Source: Panaeolus papilionaceus (taxonomy: Eukaryota; Basidiomycota; Agaricomycetes; Agaricales). From it: a stretch of DNA of 64,000 nt. Positions 47,593 to 58,958 of this stretch are shown here, one piece after another. The stretch spans positions 868,001 through 932,000 of the forward strand of contig JADNRZ010000006.1 in NCBI GenBank assembly GCA_015501605.1, written 5' to 3'. Position numbers and translations under genes: made by a program. Position 1 is the first letter of the stretch. Each line of letters begins with the position of its first letter. The notes under the pieces were generated by a model, which was not told the origin of the DNA, made no database searches, and worked only from the letters and a program-made list of their open reading frames with translations.

Positions 47593-49773
47593 CTATCGTC
47601 TTGAGGGTCCAGCAGTCGCATTCGAGGATGTTCCTGCTTGAGGGATAGTGACAATTAAGACGCCGGCATTTCGAGAATCTACTTCACAATGGAACCCCAA
47701 CCTTCCCAATTCCCGCAAAAGTGTGGGTTTGAGCGTAGGTTGGTTGTTTACAGAGTGATTGCCTTTGCCAACAATTATACGAAGAGAAGTCCGTTTCTGG
47801 TTGACAGCGTCAAGCAACGCCCTTTCCGCACGGTCAAAAGCTTCGCGGGGTCGTAAGCCGTGGACATCGATCTTGGTGGAGACTTGAAGAGCATTACGAG
47901 CTAAAGACAAAATATGCTGAGCTAAATTCAAGAAGAGAAACAGACGATGAAACTTACCGGCATAATATCGCCTCGCAGCCTTCTCGTGCAGCTTATGCGC
48001 CTCGGCATCCAAATCCCTAATCTTTATCTTGAGCGCCAAAGCGTCCAAAATACGTCCTTCTGCGTCTGCTTTCTTTCTCTCATTTTCCAAATCTGCTCTT
48101 GTTTGCTCCTGAGCTCGAGCCTGTTTCCTAAGCTCATCCGCACGCGTGTATAGTTTGCTGGGGTACAAAGTGGTAAAGGTGGACCTCTCGCTGCCATTGG
48201 ACAGGATCGTTGCAGGAGAAGCAGGTGGCGAAGGTTGTGGGCTAGGAGAAGGAGGTCGGATCAAAGGGCCGGAAGGAGGAAGGGGCGGTTGCAGCAAAAG
48301 GTTCTGAGATATTGTCCCAGGCATAAAGTTATCATCGTCTTCATCTTCTACCACATGAGGTATTTGTGGAACTAGCATTTCGTATTCCGGTTCCGTTTCC
48401 TGCTCTCTTGGAACGGGAATATTGGGGTCTGATTCTGGTATGTGCTCATCACTGGTCATCGCCGATCGCACGTTCAGAACCAAGGGTGACAGCTCTGCAG
48501 GTCCTTGGGGTGGACTGCGGAGCAAGTCACCCTCGTATTCGTTATCAGATAGGACGTTGAGCTTATCGCGAGCTCCAGGGGTATATAATTCGTCACTGCC
48601 ATGCTCTTCCGAGTACTGATCGTCGTGGTCGTTTATTTCGTGATTGAGTTTATCCATGGTTGGAGTAGGTGCGTCCCAGGAGGGTTGGTGTCGCAGACGC
48701 ACGGGGAGGGGTTCTGGAACTGGGGGTATGGGAGAAAGTGTCGCTGGAAGAGGTGGAATGAACATGGAATCACTGTTGGGGCCCGATTGAGATGCGAGCC
48801 ATTTCAACGTAGTGCTGCTTGCCGTATGCTTAAGCCCAGCGTTAGGCACAGGTAATGGAGCGCTTGAAGCAGCAGCAGAAGGTGCGTACGGACCTGAGAT
48901 GATTGGGTGATGCACAATGTCTGCCACTGCATGCCCATTCTGTTCCTGTTCGTTCGGTTCTGGGGACCCATTTTCCTCGGAGGTTCTTTCGTGGATGGTG
49001 GAGAGACGTGGGGTGCGTAGTTCGTTGCGGGACATTTCAACTATACCATCTGATGGAACTGCGCTCTGAGAACTTTCTGGTGGGGTTGGGAGGGGAATAG
49101 GAAGGGGACTAGGCGAACCTGATTCCGGAGAATGTTCAAGAAGCTGCGCGAGCCCTGAAGGAGGACGAACGGGTAGTGCGTCTTGGGCAGATTCTTGACG
49201 AAACTGCTCAATCTGGACAGGTTTTGGGGGAGGAGAATAGATGACAGAGTTTTCATGAAGGAAAACACTTGGTGGTGTAGGTGGGGGCATAGATGTCAGA
49301 AAGGGCGTGGAGCTTTGGATGGGAGGATCCACAGGAAGGTCTGAACTAACTTGGTGTTGGTCTGGATGTCGGTATGCTCGAACACGGGGTGGAAGAGGTG
49401 TGGACAATATAGGGACTTGGACAAAAGCAGAATGAGAATGACGACGACGACGCTCTCTATCACGCTGTTTCTTAAGCTCAGCTCGAAGAATTGCGTGGGG
49501 GTAAACTGCCTCGGAACCTACAGTTCCTAAAGCTGTCCAAGCAAGGATCATGAAGGTACGAAGGAAGTCTTTGGAGAATAACAAGTCTAGCGAGACGCGC
49601 AAGACAAATGCCAAGACATGGTCGAGCTTTGGGGCTGATGAGCGACCAGAAACTTGATGAATAACTATACCTTCCCATAGCCCCAGAGCTGCTTGTAGGA
49701 GCCTAGAGGAGCCAGCTGAGAAGAAAGCAAGACGGAGTCCTAGCCCTGCAACTATTGAAAGAGCGACGTCCAT
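47593..49773 (-). CDS. Smr-domain protein with DUF1771-like helix
   Basis: Exons, minus strand: 49773-47958 and 47900-47593; 707 aa. The last 170 residues carry a DUF1771-like coiled helix (TRADELRKQARAQEQTRADL ... KLHEKAARRYY) directly followed by a Smr domain: TKIDVHGLRPREAFDRAERAL, then LRIIVGKGNHSVNNQPTLKP and a final VLIVTIP. The DxHG and GxGxHS motifs are those of Smr proteins, which bind or cleave nucleic acid. The N-terminus has one or two hydrophobic segments (LSIVAGLGLRLAFFSAG, FMILAWTALGTVGS), suggesting membrane anchoring, and the middle 400 residues are disordered and Pro-rich. The 57-nt intron (47901-47957) is in frame and free of stops; splicing joins RRYYA to ARNALQVS, the usual DUF1771-Smr link. 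Confidence 0.88.
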   Translation of the reverse strand: MDVALSIVAGLGLRLAFFSAGSSRLLQAALGLWEGIVIHQVSGRSSAPKLDHVLAFVLRVSLDLLFSKDFLRTFMILAWTALGTVGSEAVYPHAILRAELKKQRDRERRRRHSHSAFVQVPILSTPLPPRVRAYRHPDQHQVSSDLPVDPPIQSSTPFLTSMPPPTPPSVFLHENSVIYSPPPKPVQIEQFRQESAQDALPVRPPSGLAQLLEHSPESGSPSPLPIPLPTPPESSQSAVPSDGIVEMSRNELRTPRLSTIHERTSEENGSPEPNEQEQNGHAVADIVHHPIISGPYAPSAAASSAPLPVPNAGLKHTASSTTLKWLASQSGPNSDSMFIPPLPATLSPIPPVPEPLPVRLRHQPSWDAPTPTMDKLNHEINDHDDQYSEEHGSDELYTPGARDKLNVLSDNEYEGDLLRSPPQGPAELSPLVLNVRSAMTSDEHIPESDPNIPVPREQETEPEYEMLVPQIPHVVEDEDDDNFMPGTISQNLLLQPPLPPSGPLIRPPSPSPQPSPPASPATILSNGSERSTFTTLYPSKLYTRADELRKQARAQEQTRADLENERKKADAEGRILDALALKIKIRDLDAEAHKLHEKAARRYYAGKFHRLFLFLNLAQHILSLARNALQVSTKIDVHGLRPREAFDRAERALLDAVNQKRTSLRIIVGKGNHSVNNQPTLKPTLLRELGRLGFHCEVDSRNAGVLIVTIPQAGTSSNATAGPSRR

Positions 49774-50411
49774 GTTGAAGAAGATTGCGGAGTGAGTGGG
49801 TTATCTTTCCAGTTCAATTGGGTGATGAACATGGCAATTGAAGGGAGGCAAAGGTTGCGTGTGGGGGGCGCAGCTTTAAACTAACAGCCTCGTGTAAGCT
49901 GTACCTATGATATGATACATGTTAGAGGTGTTGTCACAGGATGTATTCAGTTTGTTCGAGAACAACGAACAGTTTAGCTGGTCCCAGGGGAAATAATAAT
50001 TGACACTGAGAAGCAAAGCGTCGCCTCCGAGTACGCCCTCAGTGCTATTTATACCTATAAAAGTATTAAAATGTCAAAATTCTGTGTAAAATGGTTGAAG
50101 GACGTCTACTTGCGATAACGACTTACTGGGGTGTGAATGATTGCTCCAGTCAAGTTATGATCCTGACAATGGGGGTTGCTGGAGAACTCGTGTTCAGGTT
50201 ATTGAAAACTCGAGGCCGCTGAGATGAGCGTGGGTTAATTCCATCAATGCCGGACACGGCGGATTATACGGTCATGTGACTGACGCGTCCTTTTGCACAC
50301 CATCCCAATTCGGCGTTGATTCTTGAACAGCCTTCAGAGTTATATGTTCAACGGGTAAGTTTCTCCGCAGCTCTGCTCTACGACACCAACGACGACCAAA
50401 TCAATATAATA
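49774..50411. promoter_or_regulatory. divergent promoter region, Smr gene / chitin synthase
   Basis: This 638-bp spacer lies between two divergent start codons. No gene was recognised. A frame open on the plus strand from about 50316 leads into chitin synthase but lacks an ATG before 50412. Confidence 0.5.
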
Positions 50412-53400
50412 ATGGCCTCAAGACGTAAACCAGCACCTTCACCAGCCACCATTCCGTCGACATTACCACCTGTTGACCCTCAAGTTCAGCGATACAGTCT
50501 AACAGACTCTGTTGTGTCTTCAGATTATCATAGCGTTCCGACTGAGCATGACCCTTTCAGAGAGGTCGCATCATCGGTAGAGGGCCACTCAAGTGCTGAA
50601 TCTCATGCAGCATACACCCCATACCAGCCTGGACAACACTTGGCACCGATCATAACAGGAGAGACACTCCAATTGGACCAACCCCCAGCACCTTCTTCCA
50701 ACGGTCATGGAGACCCATTCTACGATCCCACAACGCCTATATCTCAATTCGCTCCACCACCCCTCCCAATACCTCAACAAGAATATCTTTACGCGCAAGA
50801 CCATTATGCCCCGCAATATGAGACTGAAACCCAACCCCTTCCAGCTGGTGCAGACATTGACCACTTCAGTCATGATACGGAAGCTTATGCCTCGGGAAAT
50901 TACTCAAGAGCCACATACAGACCACCCCGGTCAAGGTCCCCAACACCTGCCGTCGATGACGAAGACTATTACTTGGTAAACGACGAATCCATACATTACA
51001 CAGGCCACCTCGACCGCCAAGGTTCTGTTGATCCCGAGAAAGACGTCGTAGACCAACGGTTTTCCTCCTATGGCATGCCATATTATACAGAAGAGGGCTA
51101 CCTTCCTAATGGCCAGAAGATTGTTTACGACCCAGAACCGGAAACACCGACATCCACCTTGTACTCTTTGCCCCCAGAGACACCACTAGAAACACGGCAC
51201 TTTGGCCCTGCGCCATCTGGTCGGATAGTCCGTCGTCATAAGACAAAAAGACGTGTCCAACTCACTAACGGTAACCTGGTGGTGGACCTTGACGTACCTC
51301 CAAAGCTTGTCCTTCCTTACCGCGGAGAACCAGAGACACTGAAGACGAGGTATACAGCCGTCACTTGTGACCCAGATGATTTCGAAAAGAAAGGCTTCTT
51401 TTTGAGGCAAAATGAAATGGGACGCAGGACAGAACTTTTTATCGTGATCACCATGTACAATGTATGTTGTTTATTTCAGTCGTACGTGTTCTTCCTCATG
51501 TGCATTGTAGGAGGACGAAATTCTCTTCTGCCGCACGCTTTATGGTGTTATGCGCAACATCTCACATCTTTGCACGAGAAAGAACTCGCAAACATGGGGT
51601 CCAAACGCTTGGGAGAAGGTCGGGATTCCAGCGTTACACTCGTTTTTAGTATTGACCATATATCTAGGTAGTCGTCTGCATCGTGGCTGATGGACGAAAG
51701 AAGGTTCACCCTAGAGTTCTTGATTGCCTCACTCTTCTTGGTGTCTATCAGCCCGGCGATCACATGAAGAATAAAGTCAACGACAAGGAAGTTACTGCCC
51801 ATCTATTCGAATACACCACCTCATTTGGCCTGGACCCTAATCTTCACTTCAAATATCCTGACAAAGGAATAGTCCCGTGCCAAATCATATTCTGCATGAA
51901 GGAGAAAAACCAGAAGAAGATTAACAGCCACAGGTGGTTCTTCAACGCATTTGCACCCATGCTCCAGCCCAATGTATGCGTGCTTCTGGACGTTGGCACA
52001 CGTCCTGGCAAAAACAGCATCTACCGACTCTGGAAAGCATTCGATGTAAATTCAAATGTAGCAGGGGCTTGTGGTGAGATCGCTGTCTATAAGGGCAAAA
52101 ACTGGAAGCTTCTTCTCAACCCTCTTGGTGTGTTCCGGTTGATTTCATGTGTTGAGGATATGTCCTTATTCTCACCTTGTCCCATGCAGTCGCTGCTCAA
52201 AACTTTGAATATAAGGTCAGCTGTATTTTGGATAAACCCACGGAGTCGATGTTCGGCTACATCAGTGTACTGGTAAGCAGAAACCTTTTACATGAAATTC
52301 CCGATGCTCACTTGTAGACGTAAAGCCTGGTGCATTCTCTGCTTATCGGTAGGAATTTACATTATTGTTTTCTAAAGGAATGTGCTCGTTTATTTATTTA
52401 TATTATCTCGTACAGCTACATAGCGCTGCAGAATGATGAGCTTGGAAGAGGGCCACTCGCATCGTACTTCAAAGGCGAGGTTTTGCATGGCCGGGATACA
52501 GATATTTTCACCTCAAACATGTGTAAGTCTGTCGAAGTTTATACACAGAAATCCTTCTGATTTACTTTATTTTAGATCTTGCTGAAGATGTGAGAACAAT
52601 TAAATTTGATCCCGACGTAGTGAAACTAACTCTGTTGTTAAAGCGTATTCTTTGCTTTGAGCTAGTAGCGAAGGCCAACTCCAACTGGTTCGCCCCTTTT
52701 TTTTTTTCTGTGTTCTTCCTATTCATTGCATTGTAGGATCCTAAAATATGTGAAAGGCGCGGTAGGGGAAACCGATGTTCCAGACGCCCTTCCTGAATTC
52801 ATCGCTCAACGTCGTCGTTGGCTGAACGGATCCTTCTTTGCAGCCACTTATGCGATCGCACATGTGGGCCAGATCCTCCGTTCTGGACACAGTTTTGCAC
52901 GAAAAATAATGCTCATGATTGAAACGGTTTATAACATCATTAATCTCATATTTGCATGGTTTAGCATTGTGAGCTTTCTTATTCACCGGAATGTTCAATG
53001 CACTCACCAATCTTCTTTAGGGCAACTTTTATCTCTTCTTTGTATGGCTTCCTCCTGAGCTTGAGGGACATTGAACTGATGGTCATTCACCAGATCGTCC
53101 TTACGTCCTCCTTGGAAGATAAGTCATTTAATTTACCCGGTATTAAATGGTTTAATACATTAATCTCGGTAAGGACGCTATACTGCCCAAAAGAATGCCA
53201 ATGCTCACTATAAGCTAGTTTATATTGTCGTCCATGATTGTTTCTTGTTTCTTATTCTCTATGGGTAACAAACCTGCTGCGTAAGCGTTGCGCATCTTGT
53301 CCAGTCCCTCGTATCCTGACCTCATCCTTCAAGTGCCAAGAAAAAATACTTCTGGACGGTCGTAGCACTCAGCATCATGATGCTATATATGCTCGTCGCT

Positions 53401-54291
53401 TCCATAAAATGCGGAATGCAGGCTGCTCAGCAGGGAGGAGCTGCAAACTCCATCATGTTGTTCAGTGTCATCATAACCTATGGGCGTAAGTTATCATCTT
53501 GCTCGTCAAGGAAATAGTGACTTAACATCAGCACAGTGTACGCATTTAGCAGTCTTCTTGCTCTCGATCCCTGGCATATGTTCACGAGCTTTGTGCCATA
53601 TATGTTGCTGTCCCCTACCTACATCAATGTCCTCAATATGTGCGTCATCTTTCTAGTCACAAACTGCTGGCGACTGAATATCTGTCTAGTTATGCCTTTT
53701 CCAACTTGGATGACATTTCATGGGGAACCAAAGAAGATTCCACACCAGACTTCGATCTCGGTGCGGTCACCCAAGATAGTCATTCCCAAGTTGACGTCGA
53801 AATGCCATCTGAGGCTGCAGATGTAAACAGCATCTACGAAGAGGCCGTTGCAAACTTGAGAGACCGGGTTCCTATCGAAAGTCCTAAAGGCAAAGCAGTC
53901 CTCACTGTAGCGGAGAAGGAAGCTTCGGCAAAAAACTACTACGCTGAAGTGCGGACGAACGTTCTACTCTTCTGGGTTTTGAGCAATGTAAGTCCCCCTA
54001 TCTCGCGCGCTGAACTATGACACCACCATCAAGAACGTTACTAAGTGGAAGTCGTAGGGCTTGTTGTTGGTTGCTATCCTCAGTGGCATGAAAGAAACAG
54101 ATGCCTTTGGCAAAGATACAGGCTTGAATAAAGTCAAAGCATACATGGTTTTCATTTTGGCATTTACGGCCATTACCAACATGGTGGTACGATCGTCTTC
54201 CCATTGAAAAACTACCACCCTCTCACCCTTTTCTTCACAGCGTTGTACGGGTTCGACATTATACCTTCTTGCTCGCCTCATAACGGGGTAG
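50412..54291 (+). CDS. chitin synthase, division 1 (class I-III type)
   Basis: Seventeen exons: 50412-51461, 51511-51618, 51668-52127, 52190-52272, 52326-52348, 52416-52522, 52576-52589, 52644-52687, 52737-52968, 53021-53041, 53094-53168, 53219-53280, 53334-53485, 53537-53639, 53690-53987, 54058-54186, 54241-54291; 1003 aa. The enzyme is a family 2 glycosyltransferase that polymerises N-acetylglucosamine at the plasma membrane and extrudes chitin. The N-terminal 290 residues are disordered. Catalytic signatures are [53 protein letters not shown] and the QRRRWLNG product-site motif. Membrane spans follow from about residue 690, with [16 protein letters not shown] and a typical conserved end ([16 protein letters not shown]). 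Exons of 14, 21 and 23 nt were needed to keep the family sequence intact. All joins hold frame. Confidence 0.94.
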
Positions 54292-54603
54292 TCTCATATA
54301 TCTCTTTCGACTCTCTTCTTTGCTCGCACACCTACATGCGTATTTTAGCATTTAGATTATGATCTCACGAACATTCACTACACTTGTATCATGTACCATA
54401 TTTACTTCACGGCATTACGATCACCGACATGCACTTTCACCTTACTCGATGACAACATTCTTTGTGGCTCGGTCTGAGCATCGAATTTCTCATTTGCCAG
54501 CTTGGTGGTGGAAATAGAAAGCGTGCATAAAGTCCGAGTTTGATAATTTAGGTGCTGGTGTAAAGTAACATTTGAGGCTGCGCCGCGGTTCCTACACCAG
54601 TAA
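54292..54603. other. intergenic, between convergent 3' ends
   Basis: This 312-bp spacer holds the 3' ends of chitin synthase and VMA16. Nothing else was recognised. Confidence 0.5.
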
Positions 54604-55546
54604 TTAGTGTACGAAGGGGGATACAAGAGCTTGTGCGGGGGAAACTGCTGCTCTCAAATCCTGAGCGTTTCCAACCATGAGAAGGCCGACTTGAGAATGG
54701 TGAAATGAGCATATGCATTACACAAATTGAAGGAACGACTCACCAATCAACCCGAATAAACCCAAGATGCTTCCAAACACCTCTACGACGAGAATTTTCA
54801 CAAACAAATCGGGATCCGCAGCATCTGCGAGAGCAGCTGTGCTTCCTGTGATGCCAACGCAGACTCCGCAAAGAAGGTTGCATAAACCGACCGTCAGGCC
54901 ACCCCAGAAAAGAGCAAACCCAGTGAAGTAGTTCTGAGGGGTGTACAGAACAGCTTCACTCAAAGGAGCGAGTTTGGCTGAGTAGACGATGCCAATGATC
55001 TGGAGGGCGCCAAAGTCAACTATTGTGCTTGGGGAACCAAAAGAACAACACAACTTACGACACCATAAATGGCGACGACTTCGCAGAAGATGATGCTTGT
55101 TCGGAGCTGAGTCTATTTCAATACCCAAGGTGAGGATTCAAAGGCCCGTACCTAATCAAGTTTTTGGTGGTGATTCTTGGAGCGCGGACTCCTCCTCCAA
55201 GTATTGAAGAACCAGTAATGAAGATTCCCCTGCCGAACAATTACTAGTTGAGCAAACAGTGCGCTGGAAATACGGCTGTAGCAGGTTGTAGTACATACCA
55301 CCCAGCACCAAGAACGCTAAAGCCAATGCAAAGACCTATCCCTGTTGAACCCCACGCATATGGGCTGCTTTCTTCCAAGAAACGACCGACGTTGAAGGCT
55401 TCGCCCGAACCTACACACCATCCGAGTTAATGAGTTGTTCCTTTATAGACTCGATGATAAAACATACCAGTAAATAACAGATACAAGGCAATAACAATTA
55501 TGAGAAAAGTGGGAAGGCCATAGGTATAGTAGGAACCGTAGCCCAT
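54604..55546 (-). CDS. VMA16: V-type ATPase proteolipid subunit c''
   Basis: Exons, minus strand: 55546-55468, 55410-55299, 55229-55152, 55095-55059, 54999-54744, 54689-54604; 215 aa. Subunit c'' is part of the rotating proteolipid ring of the vacuolar proton pump. The order is an N-terminal span ([19 protein letters not shown]), then [20 protein letters not shown] and [14 protein letters not shown], the span with the essential glutamate ([20 protein letters not shown]), and finally [43 protein letters not shown] in two parts, holding a second membrane glutamate. The length fits the family. The gene faces the Arl3-type GTPase gene head to head, with only 108 bp between start codons. Confidence 0.95.
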
Positions 55547-55654
55547 GATGAGGGAGTGAGTGTGAGGTTGAGTGATGAGCGTAGCCGATCAATTGACCAA
55601 CAACTTGTTTGGTTCAGCATTCGATTTAGTGACTGACGTTCAACCTCCTTCCTT
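55547..55654. promoter_or_regulatory. 108-bp bidirectional promoter, VMA16 / ARL3-type GTPase
   Basis: The start codons of two divergent genes lie 108 bp apart. Both 5' leaders must overlap or be extremely short, and both genes must share core promoter DNA. The sequence includes a CCAAT-related CAATTGACCAACAA stretch in the middle. Confidence 0.75.
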
Positions 55655-56673
55655 ATGTACCACTTGCTCAAAGGTCTGCACGAACATCTTACAAGGTACA
55701 TTTATTTACAACGACAATAAATAAAAGTTTAACGTGCTTTAGAAAGGAGGAGTTTTCAGTTATTATCATTGGTTTGGATGGAGCGGGCAAGACGGTATGC
55801 CTCTAATTGTTAAGATTGCGCAGCCCATTCATTCAGACACCAGTAATTTGCACTGTTCTTAGACTTTGCTAGAGAAAATTAAGACTCTCTACAACGAGAC
55901 TCCCGGTCTTACCCCTGACAGGATAGGCCCCACAGTTGGCCAAAACAGTGAGCAGCTTCTGGTTTCACGGTTTGTAAAAGCGTAGAACTCACGGCTCCTG
56001 CGTCTACCAGCTGGAAGCATTACCCTCCCATCGACAATTTTACAGTTTTGGGACTTGGGTGGCCAACGAGGCATTAGAAACATATGGCACAGATATTACA
56101 ACGACTGCCATGCTGTTGTATACGTTATAGATGCCGAGGATCGTGAACGCCTGAGTGAAGGTTGGGAAGTATTTGGTATGTCTTCTCTATATTTGCCACC
56201 CACGCCGATAATAATGCTCGATTGCTTAACCTAGATGCCGTCTTATCTCACCCGCAGATTCTTGGACTACCTCTTCTACTGTTAGCGAACAAACAAGACT
56301 CCCCGCAATCTCTGTCTGTGGACGAAATAAGACATGACTACGAAGATTGGTACCAGCGTAAGATGGAAAGCGCTCGACGCACAAGATATCGCGAGGCAGA
56401 AAGTACAACAGATCTCCTTGCCATGAGAAGGGAGCGCATTGCTAGCCTCGATGTCATGGGCGTTTCTGCTATCGAAGGGTAAATCGTCCTCTGATCATGA
56501 GGCGATATTCGTATCTTAATTTCTGTTCGCAGCACGGGTGTAAGAGCAGCAGTTGATTGGCTATTCATCCGCGTTCAAAACTCTCGAAGGTACCCTTTGG
56601 ATAAAATCTACTTTCATGGTTTTCACTGACAATTGGTCTTATTTACAGGGATATGCCCAAGCATCCGTCTTGA
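55655..56673 (+). CDS. ARL3: Arf-like small GTPase, ARFRP1/Arl3 type
   Basis: Exons: 55655-55695, 55743-55794, 55863-55947, 56011-56175, 56235-56478, 56533-56589, 56649-56673; 222 aa. ARFRP1 (yeast Arl3) acts at the trans-Golgi, recruiting Arl1 and golgins. The N-terminus MYHLLKGL lacks glycine 2 and matches the ARFRP1/Arl3 rule, where the exposed Tyr or Phe is acetylated for membrane targeting through Sys1. GTP-binding motifs are IIIGLDGAGKT (G1), WDLGGQ (G3), LLANKQDS (G4) and a SAIEG-type G5. Between G4 and G5 there is an Arg-rich insertion of about 25 residues (WYQRKMESARRTRYREAEST), which seems common in basidiomycete orthologues. The 3' end lies 110 bp from the convergent SDR gene. Confidence 0.93.
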
Positions 56674-56783
56674 ACTTTGTCTTACCAGTATCACACTTAT
56701 TAACGCCTAATATCAAATTATATTGATGAGTGTATGAGGAAAGGTCAACACAAGCGGCAAAATGCCTTGGAACGCGAAGCCTG

Positions 56784-58263
56784 TTACTTGATAAGCGGGC
56801 GGACAACCCCTTCAATGAAGGACCTGTTCCTCCAGGCGTAATGTGCGACTGCGGCAGTAACACCAACTTGCGCCACAGGTTTTCCAACAATCCTCCAGAC
56901 ATCGCGGAAAAAGAGCGCCCAAGCTTTGATCCCAGTAATAGCCCTGTTGCAACTTTTAGCTCCTGGTTTCTTCATTTTGGTATAAACCACTCACTGTCGG
57001 GCGCTATTGGCTCGGGCATCAATCATTCCATAAACACCCTGCTTGAACTCCTCCTTTGGAACCATAAAAACAGGACCATCATCTAGTAACAGCCATGCAG
57101 CACCATTCGTCTTGGGGTCAACGTCAGTAGCGGCGAAGAAGATGGCGCCGGCCACTCTTGAGACAGGCGTTAGAGGAATGCCTGCAAGTACCAGCTTGAC
57201 GGGAATAGGCACGATTGCAGTGTCTGCAAAGCAACAGTATCTCTCATGTATTTCACGTGGAATGGGGGAAGCCATTCACTTACCTGCGAAAAAGGGATGG
57301 ATGCACGCGACGCGTATTCCCTGTATTTCCAAAATTTCATGGAGGGATCTCATGACCCCTAGCACGGCATGCTTTGATGCAGTATACAGTGTTCCAAGCG
57401 GAATGCCCATCCAAGATGCTGTCAAAATCCTATAATTAGATGCGCGTGCTATTTACATGTGAAATAGCTTGAAGGCGTACCAACTGAACCGAGGAGCACC
57501 AGTGACTTCAGGTCACCAGCTTTCTGGTTGAGGCGTAAGTAGTACAGGGCAATATGACAAGCTGCACGTAACAAGTTGTGAGACCGATTCACTGAATCAT
57601 ATTCCGAGGACGTACTGTACAGAAGACCATTTAGATTAATGTCGATTGTTTTCAACGAAGGTTTCAAAGGCCTTCCGTCCTTGATGCTTGGTTGCGTGAA
57701 GCCAGTAACTTCAGAAATTCCAGCATTTGGAACCTGAAAAAAAAGCCCCACGTTGTGGTAAGTTGAGTCGGTTACACATATTTCGGCCTACCACAATGTC
57801 CACAGAGCCAAACTTCCTGTACGCCAGTTCAAACATATCCACCTGTTGATCGAAGTCTGTTACATTGCACCTGATGGCCGCCGCTGAACTGTAGTAATAC
57901 TCTTCAATTAGAGTAAAGCTCATGAAGAGTGTTCACAAACCTACCCTCCGGATGCTTCAATTTGACTAACAACCTTTTGAGCACCTGCAAAATCAATGTC
58001 CCCAATTACGACGCGTGCGCTTCCGATACATACGAGTTAGGCCGCAATGTTCTCGGTGTATGTACTAGATAAAGTCGTACCCATAAGAGGCAAATTTCAG
58101 TGCTGCTTCTCTTCCAATACCGTTCGCGGCGCCTAAATGAGTGTTAGTTAGACGTCAGTACCGCTCCAGGTAATCTAGGTCAAGGCGCACCAGTGATGAC
58201 CAGAACTTTGCCCTTAACGCGGGTGGAATGCTCGAATAGCTTGTCGTCTGGGATTGAGGTCAT
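56784..58263 (-). CDS. short-chain dehydrogenase/reductase (classical SDR)
   Basis: Exons, minus strand: 58263-58191, 58132-58081, 58019-57945, 57888-57792, 57733-57616, 57561-57481, 57418-57284, 57223-56995, 56943-56784; 339 aa. It is a classical Rossmann-fold SDR resembling fungal 15-hydroxyprostaglandin-dehydrogenase-like proteins. Motifs are the cofactor site TGAANGIGREAA (24-35), VIGDID after the second strand (suggesting NAD preference), VPNAGIS (NAG), SVASWMG holding the catalytic serine, and YTASK (YxxxK). The C-terminus extends past the SDR core with a hydrophobic, basic-ended tail (AQVGVTAAVAHYAW, RPLIK), possibly a membrane anchor. The substrate is unknown. Confidence 0.9.
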
Positions 58264-58958
58264 GTCGTGGTCACGAAATGAAGGTACGAGGCAGAAAACA
58301 GAAGGACACTGGGGAACAAAGTGTCAGGAAAGTGAGAATAAGTATGTAAGTATTTGCTGACAGGTTCTCATCGTGGAATTTACTCCTGACCCTGGAAGGT
58401 GAACACACACACGGGCCTTCCAAAATTGCCGTGAAACAGCTTTGACACAGTGTGAAACTCATAAGTAAACACTTTTACTGTTGATCAATGATGTCAATTA
58501 AATAATCCCGGATGCAATTAGTGGCGAGATAATTAACCAAGGGTGATGGGTATGTATATCAGCATGAAATCGTTTATGCATAATCCCTAATGAAACGATA
58601 GGATAGAAGCGTGACTGTCCTCACTGGAAGCCTCGGTGAGGGAATGCGGAATGCGTCTCCAGCCATGAGATTTAGACCGGATTCACAGAACATGACATCG
58701 GGGGGTAGATGAAAGAAATGCACACCGGCCAAACCACACCAAAGCTAAACACGTCAATTCATGGGTGAAATGATAGACAGCCAAAATCCATATATATTCC
58801 TTTATAGTCTAGACAAGTTTGAAATGTGCCAGCCTGATTCTTGACCTTGATGTATCTTGTCAGAAGGCCAATCACTGCGTCGATCTGACGTCGATTGTCC
58901 GATATTTCCATCCGGGGTCTGATAAGTGTAGATGGAGTCTGCCGGGGGTTTAAAGATT
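58264..58958. other. intergenic: SDR upstream region
   Basis: This 695-bp spacer between two minus-strand genes should hold the SDR promoter and the 3' end of the SET-domain gene. Short frames on the minus strand, 58759-58962 for example, have no recognisable motif. Confidence 0.5.
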
